Assembly: GCF_003751265.1 (NCBI RefSeq) | Contig: NZ_RJKN01000003.1 | Span: forward strand, 124,001-188,000 | DNA from: Pseudokineococcus lusitanus | GTDB lineage: Bacteria > Actinomycetota > Actinomycetes > Actinomycetales > Quadrisphaeraceae | Reading direction: 5' to 3' | DNA: 64,000 nucleotides | Shown here: positions 59,014 through 64,000 of the stretch, in pieces | How positions within the stretch are numbered: position 1 is the first letter of the stretch | How the letters are laid out: each line of letters opens with the position of its first letter | Notes under the pieces: model-generated | What the model was told of the DNA's origin: nothing | Databases searched by the model: none | Seen by the model: only the letters and a program-made list of their open reading frames with translations | Translations under genes and position numbers: made by a program

Positions 59014-59015
59014 GT

Positions 59016-59067
59016 CGAGGCTCTGCACGGACGGCGGGATGTATCCCGCCGTCCGTGCAGAGCCTCG
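59016..59067. repeat. 52-bp palindrome (right copy), after the DUF559-type gene
   Basis: Perfect 25-base arms (59016-59040 and 59043-59067) around GT, starting two bases after the stop of the DUF559-type gene and ending four bases before the stop of the convergent acylphosphatase gene. It could serve as a two-way terminator, but its twin at 58004 could not. Confidence 0.9.
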
Positions 59068-59071
59068 GGCC

Positions 59072-59389
59072 TCAGGCCTCGCGGAACCCCGTGGTGCCCG
59101 GGCGGGCGGGCAGCTCCTGCACCGCGACGCCGGTGACGGAGCCGGGGCGGCGGCCGGCGGCGTCGACGCCGTCGGGCGCGCGGAGCAGGGCGACGAGGGC
59201 GTCGCAGGCGGCGCGGGGGCCCTGGGCGTCGACCTCGACGCGGCCGTCGGGGAGGTTGCGCGCCGTGCCGACGAGGCCGAGCTCGAGGGAGCGGGCGCGC
59301 GTCCACCAGCGGAAGCCGACGCCCTGCACGGTGCCGCGCACGTGGGCCAGCACCCGCACGACGGCCGCGTCACCGGCGTCGGCGCTCAC
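59072..59389 (-). CDS. acyP: Acylphosphatase
   Basis: A 105-residue acylphosphatase (hydrolysis of carboxyl-phosphate bonds). It has [20 protein letters not shown] with the catalytic Arg of GVGFR, and [20 protein letters not shown] with the catalytic Asn of RNLPDG. Its length is normal. The GTG overlaps the mutM stop (GTGA). The smc–acyP–mutM–rnc order is usual in Actinobacteria. Confidence 0.95.
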   Translation of the reverse strand: MSADAGDAAVVRVLAHVRGTVQGVGFRWWTRARSLELGLVGTARNLPDGRVEVDAQGPRAACDALVALLRAPDGVDAAGRRPGSVTGVAVQELPARPGTTGFREA

Positions 59390-60288
59390 CAGCGCGCCTT
59401 CCGCGGGACGGGCTGGCACCGGGGGCACCGGTGGGACGAGCGGTTCATGAAGGCCTCCCGGACGACGGCGGTGCCGCACCGCGGGCACGGCCGGCCGGCC
59501 TGCCCGTAGACGGCGAGAGAACGGTCGAAGTAGCCGCTGGCCCCGTTGACGTTGACGTACAGCGCGTCGAAGGACGTGCCGCCCTGCGCGAGGGCGTCGC
59601 GCATGACGTCGGCGACGTCGGCGACGAGACGGCGCACCGCCGGACGCGTGAGCGCGTCGGTCGGCCGGGCCCCGTGCAGCCGCGACCGCCACAGCGCCTC
59701 GTCGGCGTAGATGTTGCCGACGCCGGACAGGAGCGTCTGGTCCAGCAGCGCCCGCTTGACCCCGGTGCGGCGTGCGCGGACGCGCTCGACGAGCCGCTCG
59801 AGGTCGAGGTACGGGTCCAGCGGGTCGCGGGCCACGTGCGCCACCTCCGGCGGCAGCAGCGGCGCCGACGGCCCGTCGGCGGACGTCCCCGCGGGGAGGC
59901 CGTCCGGCGTGGGCACGAGCGGGACGACGAGGAGCCCGCCGAACATGCGCTGGTCGACGAAGCGGAGCTGGGTGCCGTCGTCGAGGTCGAGGCGCACCCG
60001 CAGGTGGCGCTCGGCCTCGGCGGCCGGGTCCTGGACGAGCATCTGCCCGCTCATGCCGAGGTGCGCCGAGAGGGCGTCGCCCGTGTCGAGCTGGAGCCAC
60101 AGGTACTTGCCGCGGCGGACGGCGGCGTCCACGCGGGCGCCGGCGAGGCGCCCGGCGAAGTCGAGCGGGCCGGCGAGGTGACGGCGCACCGGCCGCGGGT
60201 GGAGGACGGCGACGTCCGTCACGGTGCGCCCGACGACGTGGGCGTCGAGGCCGCGGCGGACGACCTCGACCTCGGGGAGCTCGGGCAC
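59386..60288 (-). CDS. mutM: Formamidopyrimidine-DNA glycosylase (Fpg)
   Basis: Fpg removes 8-oxoguanine and FaPy lesions. The 300-residue protein has the catalytic N-terminal Pro ([20 protein letters not shown]), [28 protein letters not shown], the H2TH region [20 protein letters not shown], and the zinc finger [20 protein letters not shown] then HRCPRCQ (two CxxC pairs). The start lies three bases from the rnc stop, so no separate Shine-Dalgarno is needed. Confidence 0.97.
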   Translation of the reverse strand: MPELPEVEVVRRGLDAHVVGRTVTDVAVLHPRPVRRHLAGPLDFAGRLAGARVDAAVRRGKYLWLQLDTGDALSAHLGMSGQMLVQDPAAEAERHLRVRLDLDDGTQLRFVDQRMFGGLLVVPLVPTPDGLPAGTSADGPSAPLLPPEVAHVARDPLDPYLDLERLVERVRARRTGVKRALLDQTLLSGVGNIYADEALWRSRLHGARPTDALTRPAVRRLVADVADVMRDALAQGGTSFDALYVNVNGASGYFDRSLAVYGQAGRPCPRCGTAVVREAFMNRSSHRCPRCQPVPRKARW

Positions 60289-60291
60289 GGC

Positions 60292-61065
60292 TCAGGCCCG
60301 GGGGGCCGTCACGCCGGCCGCCTCCGCGAGGGCGTCCTCGCCGGTGCCGCCGAGCGCCCGCCACGCCGCCTCGGCGGCGTGCTGCTCGGCCTCCTTCTTG
60401 CTGCGCCCGGTGCCCGCGCCGCGGGGCTCGTCGGCGAGCACCACCTCGGCGGTGAAGGTGCGGGCGTGGTCGGGGCCCTCGCCGGTCACCCGGTACACGG
60501 GCGCGCCGAGGCCGAGGGTGGCGCCGAGCTCCTGCAGGCTCGTCTTCCAGTCCAGCCCGGCGCCGAGCGTCGCGGACGACGCGAGCAGCGGGTCGACGAG
60601 CCGGTGGACGAGCGCCCGCGCCTCGTCGAGGCCGGCCGACAGGTAGGCCGCGCCGATGACGGCCTCGACGGTGTCGGCGAGGATCGACGTCTTGTCGCGG
60701 CCCCCGGTGGCGGTCTCCCCGCGGCCCAGCAGCACGTGCTCGCCGAGGCCGAGGCCGCGGCCGACGCCGGCGAGGGCGCGGGAGCTGACGACGGACGCCC
60801 GCAGCTTGGCCAGCTGCCCCTCGGGCAGGTCGGGGTGGCGGCGGTAGAGCGCATCGGTGACGACGAGCCCCAGCACCGCGTCGCCGAGGAACTCCAGTCG
60901 CTCGTTGGTGGGCTCCTCGTCGTGCTCGTAGGACCACGAGCGGTGCACGAGGGCACGCAGCAGCAGGCCCGGCTCGACGGAGAGGCCGAGCCGGGCCTGC
61001 AGGCCGGGCGCACCGGGGACGAGGTCCGCGAGCCTCTCGGCCCCGCTGCCCCGCCCCGCGGGCAC
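60292..61065 (-). CDS. rnc: Ribonuclease III
   Basis: RNase III cuts double-stranded RNA in rRNA and mRNA processing. In 257 residues: [20 protein letters not shown] with the signature [40 protein letters not shown] (second acidic motif), and the C-terminal dsRNA-binding domain from [20 protein letters not shown] to [18 protein letters not shown]. The start is uncertain: GTG at 61065 was chosen, but a CTG at 61083 right after the rpmF stop is possible. Confidence 0.94.
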   Translation of the reverse strand: MPAGRGSGAERLADLVPGAPGLQARLGLSVEPGLLLRALVHRSWSYEHDEEPTNERLEFLGDAVLGLVVTDALYRRHPDLPEGQLAKLRASVVSSRALAGVGRGLGLGEHVLLGRGETATGGRDKTSILADTVEAVIGAAYLSAGLDEARALVHRLVDPLLASSATLGAGLDWKTSLQELGATLGLGAPVYRVTGEGPDHARTFTAEVVLADEPRGAGTGRSKKEAEQHAAEAAWRALGGTGEDALAEAAGVTAPRA

Positions 61066-61079
61066 GCCCGCGGTGGTGC

Positions 61080-61283
61080 TCAGAGGTCCTTGACCTTGCG
61101 GCCCTTGTACTCGAGGTACAGCGGGGTGCCCGCGGAGTCGGTGACCACGTGCGCGTGGTGGCTGCGCGTGTAGGTGGTGCGGCCGCCGGCGACGGTGGCG
61201 ACCAGCGGCGTCGCCTCGGCCTTCCACTGCGAACGGCGGTGGCGCGTGTTACTGCGGGACATCTTCCGCTTCGGGACTGCCAC
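61080..61283 (-). CDS. rpmF: 50S ribosomal protein L32
   Basis: L32, 67 residues, begins [20 protein letters not shown], the diagnostic start. It has no cysteines, so it is the zinc-free form. It follows the DUF177 gene after two bases, the common bacterial pairing. Confidence 0.96.
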   Translation of the reverse strand: MAVPKRKMSRSNTRHRRSQWKAEATPLVATVAGGRTTYTRSHHAHVVTDSAGTPLYLEYKGRKVKDL

Positions 61284-61285
61284 GT

Positions 61286-61861
61286 CTAGCCCTCCTGGTT
61301 CTCGGTACGACCCCGGTCGGAGGCCATGCCCTGGAGCGCCGCCCACCGCGGGTCGACGCTGTCGTGATGGTGCCCTGGCTCCGCGTCGGCGAGGCGGGCC
61401 CCGCAGTCGGCGCACAGGCCCGGGCAGTCCGGCGAGCACACCGGCTGGAACGGCAGCGCGAGCACCACCGCGTCCCGGAGCACGGGCTCGACGTCGACGA
61501 GGTCGTCGTCCAGCTCGCGCAGGTCGTCCTGGGTGCCGTCGGGGTCGTCCTCCGGCGCCCGGCCCGGGTAGGTGTACAGCTCCTGGAGGTCCACGACGAG
61601 CTCGCGCTCGATCGGGTCCAGGCACCGCACGCACTCCCCGGTGGAGGTCGCCCGCGCCGTCCCCGACACGAGCACGCCCTCCATCACCGCCTCGAGCCGG
61701 AGGTCCAGCTCGACGGGACTGCCCTCGGCCACGCCGATCACCACCGTGCCGAGGTCGGCCGGCGCCTCCACGGTCCGCCGTACGGTCCGCATGGTCCCGG
61801 GACGACGACCGAGCTCGCGCGTGTCGAGCACGAGCGGCGAGCGGTGGTCCAGCGTCGTCAC
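61286..61861 (-). CDS. DUF177 / YceD-family protein
   Basis: The 191-residue protein holds [20 protein letters not shown], the middle region [20 protein letters not shown] and a C-terminal Cys cluster [18 protein letters not shown], typical of DUF177. Members are linked to 23S rRNA stability in plants and bacteria and nearly always lie before rpmF. GAGGAGAA precedes the GTG. Confidence 0.93.
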   Translation of the reverse strand: MTTLDHRSPLVLDTRELGRRPGTMRTVRRTVEAPADLGTVVIGVAEGSPVELDLRLEAVMEGVLVSGTARATSTGECVRCLDPIERELVVDLQELYTYPGRAPEDDPDGTQDDLRELDDDLVDVEPVLRDAVVLALPFQPVCSPDCPGLCADCGARLADAEPGHHHDSVDPRWAALQGMASDRGRTENQEG

Positions 61862-62024
61862 GGTTCTCCTCCTCCCCCGGGCGGTGCTCGGTGGTGCCGG
61901 GCGGTGCCGGGGTGGTGGTGCGGGACCCTCGCCCCGGCGGTGCCGGGTCGGGGGCGGTACGGGCGGGCGCAGGAGCCCTGGTCGTCCTCGGCCCGCGCGG
62001 TGCACGGCGGACCGACCGGCAAGG

Positions 62025-62603
62025 CTACCGCAGGCCCCGCGGTGCGCCGTCCGCGCGAGGACGCCGCCGGACGGCGAGCACGAGCACCCCCGCGAGGACG
62101 GCGGCGAGCGCCCCGCCGGCGCCGGCCGCCGCGAGGGGGACGACGGGCCCGTGGCCGCCCTCGTCGGCCCCCTCGACGGGCGCCCGGACGTCGGCGGGGC
62201 GGGCGGCGTCGAGCTCCGCCGTCGTCACGTCCCCGCCGTCACCCACGACGAGGACGGAGCACGCGTCGGTCCGCGACCCCCGCAGCGCGACGAGGTACCG
62301 CTCGCCCTCGACCAGCTCGACGTCCCCCGACGACGAGACGTCCGGCGACGTCTCCCCCGTCACGACGCGGGACCTCGGTGCTCGGTCCGGCCCGGACCAC
62401 ACCTCCTCGACGTCGAGGACGGCGCGGTGCCCGTCGACCTCGACCGCGGTGCCGAGCACGACCTCGCCGCCGTCGAGCAGGGACGCGGGCGTCACCTCGG
62501 CGCACGACGCCGCGGCGGGCGCGGCGCCCAGCAGCGCGCCGCCGACGACGACCGGGGCCACGAGGAGCGCCCGTCGACGGCGGGCGGCGCGGCGGTCAAC
62601 CAC
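62025..62603 (-). CDS. Exported NTR/TIMP-like surface protein, copy B
   Basis: A 192-residue protein with signal peptide (RALLVAPVVVGGALLGAAPA, cleavage near AAAS), an external domain, and a C-terminal membrane helix (about 155-178) followed by a basic tail. The external domain starts SCAEVTPASLLDGGEVVLGT and contains VLDVEEVWSGPDRAPRSRVV and LVEGERYLVALRGSRTDACS. A Cys at the start, a middle 'EEVWSGP' strand and a late Cys recall the netrin/TIMP-like (NTR) fold of bacterial surface proteins; this is inference. It is a tandem paralogue of the gene upstream, whose stop it overlaps by eight bases. Confidence 0.75.
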   Translation of the reverse strand: MVDRRAARRRRALLVAPVVVGGALLGAAPAAASCAEVTPASLLDGGEVVLGTAVEVDGHRAVLDVEEVWSGPDRAPRSRVVTGETSPDVSSSGDVELVEGERYLVALRGSRTDACSVLVVGDGGDVTTAELDAARPADVRAPVEGADEGGHGPVVPLAAAGAGGALAAVLAGVLVLAVRRRPRADGAPRGLR

Positions 62604-63198
62604 GGCGGGGCCCGCGCCGACGCCGGAGGACGACGACGCCCGCGCCGACGACGGCCAGCGCGAGCGCCCCGGTCCCCAGCGCCGCGGCGACGGGCGGCCC
62701 GGCGTCGTCGGCGTCGTCGGCGCCGTCGGCGCCGGAGCCGGCGTCCGGGTCGCCCGCGGCGACGACCGCCGCCTCCTCGACCACGGGGTCCCGGGCGTCG
62801 GCGGGACGGACGGCGGCGACGGCCGCCTCGTCGTCCACCGTCATCACGGCGCACGCGTCCGTGCTCGGGGGGTCCCCCGCGAGGTCGACGAGGTAGTGCC
62901 ACCCCTCCCGGAGCCGGATGTCGGCGGACGACGACACCCCGGGCCGCAGCTGGCCGGTGACGACCGTGAGGCGCTCGGGGCGGTCGGGCCCCGACCACAC
63001 CTCCTCGACGAGGAGGTCGGCCCGGTCCTCGTCCGACCGCTCGACCTCCGCGACGACGAGGGAGTCGGCGTCGGCGACGAACTCCTCGAGCGTGACGGCC
63101 GCGCAGAGCGCCGCGGCCGGTGGCGCCACGGCCACCGCCCCGGCACCGAGCACGAGCGTGACCAGCGAGAGCGGCAGGGGCGCGACCGGCGGCGGCAT
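62596..63198 (-). CDS. Exported NTR/TIMP-like surface protein, copy A
   Basis: A 200-residue paralogue of the next gene: signal peptide (SLVTLVLGAGAVAVAPPAAA), first Cys in ALCAAVTLEEFVADADSLVV, the shared strand LLVEEVWSGPDRPERLTVVT, GVSSSADIRLREGWHYLVDL, late Cys in STDACAVMTVDD, an acidic Asp/Ala linker and a C-terminal helix (GTGALALAVVGAGVVVL) with a basic end. No LPxTG is present. The two copies share order and key residues but are well diverged. Function unknown. Confidence 0.75.
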   Translation of the reverse strand: MPPPVAPLPLSLVTLVLGAGAVAVAPPAAALCAAVTLEEFVADADSLVVAEVERSDEDRADLLVEEVWSGPDRPERLTVVTGQLRPGVSSSADIRLREGWHYLVDLAGDPPSTDACAVMTVDDEAAVAAVRPADARDPVVEEAAVVAAGDPDAGSGADGADDADDAGPPVAAALGTGALALAVVGAGVVVLRRRRGPRRG

Positions 63199-63264
63199 GG
63201 CGCTCGGACGCCGCCGCGCGCCGCGCGGTTCCCGCCCCGCCCGGCCCCGCCCTGGGGGCCCGCG

Positions 63265-63762
63265 TCAGCCCTCGGCGAGCGCCGCGCGCACGGCGCGCCC
63301 GACGGCGGGCGGGACCATGTCGTCGACGTCGCCGCCGAGCCGGGCGATCTCCCGCACGAGCGACGAGGCCACGTGCTGCCAGCGCGGGTCGGCGGGCAGG
63401 AGCAGCGTCTCGAGGCCGGACAGGTGCCGGTTCATGAGCGCCATGGGCGTCTCGGCGTCGACGTCGGACCCTCCCCGCACGCCCTTGACCACGCACGCCG
63501 CCCCGACGCGGCGGCAGGCGTCGACGAGGAGCCCGCCGTCGACGAGCTCGACGCGGACCCGGCCCGGCGCGTCGCCGACGGCGTCGGGCAGCACCTCCTC
63601 GAGGAGGGCGGCCCGGCGCGCGGGCGCCAGCAGCCCGCGCTTGGACGGGTTGGGCACGACGAGGACGACGACCTCGTCGAAGAGGCGCGCCGCGCGGGCC
63701 ACCACGTCGAGGTGGCCGTGCGTCACGGGGTCGAAGGAGCCGGGGACGGCCGCGGTGCTCAC
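63265..63762 (-). CDS. coaD: Phosphopantetheine adenylyltransferase
   Basis: CoaD makes dephospho-CoA from 4'-phosphopantetheine and ATP. The 165-residue product has AAVPGSFDPVTHGHLDVVAR (HxGH), VVVLVVPNPSKRGLL, ACVVKGVRGGSDVDAETPMA with the following LMNRHLSGLETLLLPADPRW, and VASSLVREIARLGGDVDDMV (SSxxxR). All are standard. The GTG at 63762 is preceded at six bases by CATCCT. Confidence 0.96.
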   Translation of the reverse strand: MSTAAVPGSFDPVTHGHLDVVARAARLFDEVVVLVVPNPSKRGLLAPARRAALLEEVLPDAVGDAPGRVRVELVDGGLLVDACRRVGAACVVKGVRGGSDVDAETPMALMNRHLSGLETLLLPADPRWQHVASSLVREIARLGGDVDDMVPPAVGRAVRAALAEG

Positions 63763-63768
63763 CGCCCC

Positions 63769-63774
63769 AGGATG
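63769..63774 (-). promoter_or_regulatory. -10-like element for leaderless coaD
   Basis: CATCCT lies six bases before the coaD GTG. The 90-base divergent gap has no other promoter-like element for coaD. Confidence 0.35.
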
Positions 63775-63852
63775 CCCGTCCCCCGTTGCCACCCGCCCCG
63801 CCGCGGACCACGGTGGGCGCGGTCCCACCCCCTGCACCGAGGAGCTCCGCCG

Positions 63853-64000
63853 TGCCGAGCACCACGCCTCCCCCGTCCGCCGTGGGCGACGGCGGCCCCC
63901 TGCCGCCCGACCCCACCTACCTGCGCTCGGTGCAGGCGCAGGTCGACGCCGCCGCCCGGGTCGCGCCGCCGCTGGCCTCGGACGCGGCCGGGGCGCCGGA
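63853..64000 (+). CDS. Unidentified protein, N-terminus only
   Basis: An open frame from a GTG at 63853, with GGAG ten bases before it, runs past the window end. The 49 visible residues are Pro/Ala-rich, PPPSAVGDGGPLPPDPTYLR then SVQAQVDAAARVAPPLASDA. Codons are GC-ended as in neighbouring genes. No family can be recognised from this part. It is divergent from coaD. Confidence 0.5.

Noticed and set aside
58004-59067. Both palindromes around the DUF559-type gene as ordinary terminators
   Set aside because: The left one lies between divergent genes, where no transcript of the flanking genes ends. It cannot be excluded for the right one.

Overview
The window is a stretch of very GC-rich (about 75% by eye) actinobacterial chromosome, almost all of it coding. 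The conserved order frr–pyrH–tsf–rpsB, whiG–xerC–dprA–yifB–yraN–DUF2469–rnhB–lepB–rplS–trmD–rimM–KH–rpsP–ffh, and ftsY–smc–acylphosphatase–mutM–rnc–rpmF–DUF177–coaD is typical of Actinobacteria. A WhiG/FliA sigma factor and an F420-type PPOX protein fit a motile or developmentally complex genus; a Kineosporiales-like host is a guess, not a demonstration. No tRNA, rRNA, CRISPR, IS element or prophage was seen.

Layout. 1–2 kb: the end of an exopolysaccharide locus (a partial pectate-lyase-fold protein and an undecaprenyl-phosphate sugar transferase). 2–9.2 kb: isoprenoid and envelope maintenance (GNAT protein, prolyl aminopeptidase, ispG, lipoprotein, site-2 protease, dxr). 9.3–18 kb: an accessory stretch between dxr and rlmN with a GNAT resistance-type enzyme, a LacI regulator with a GH1 beta-glucosidase, a secreted trypsin-like protease, DUF4287, a TIGR03089-like protein, a PPOX enzyme, a membrane hydrolase and a DivI1A-repeat protein. 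It holds several intergenic repeats. 18.3–30.8 kb: rlmN, an ArsR-like regulator with a serine hydrolase, then cdsA–frr–pyrH, tsf, rpsB and whiG. 30.8–46 kb: xerC to ffh–glnD. 46–48 kb: amtB–glnB behind a good GlnR-like box. 48–52.4 kb: an ABC-2 exporter and a NarL-type two-component system. 52.4–64 kb: ftsY, smc, a DUF559-type protein between two nearly identical long palindromes, DNA repair and RNA processing genes, a tandem pair of secreted proteins, and coaD.

How the genes work together. Many genes are translationally coupled by GTGA or ATGA overlaps. ispG and dxr both serve the MEP pathway; cdsA sits with frr. ffh and ftsY are the two SRP GTPases, with lepB cutting signal peptides. amtB, glnB and glnD form the nitrogen-sensing relay.

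Most unusual features: (1) a DUF559-type gene bracketed by 42- and 52-bp palindromes that cannot both be terminators, with a diverged relative at 14.8 kb; (2) an intergenic repeat family centred on CGACGTGTGACC, as inverted pairs or 41/42-bp direct repeats at four loci; (3) a six-copy 41-bp array upstream of the DivI1A-repeat gene; (4) a recurrent -10-like hexamer 6–7 bp before the start codon of about eleven genes, implying leaderless mRNAs. Every family call comes from reading motifs and gene order; no database search was run.
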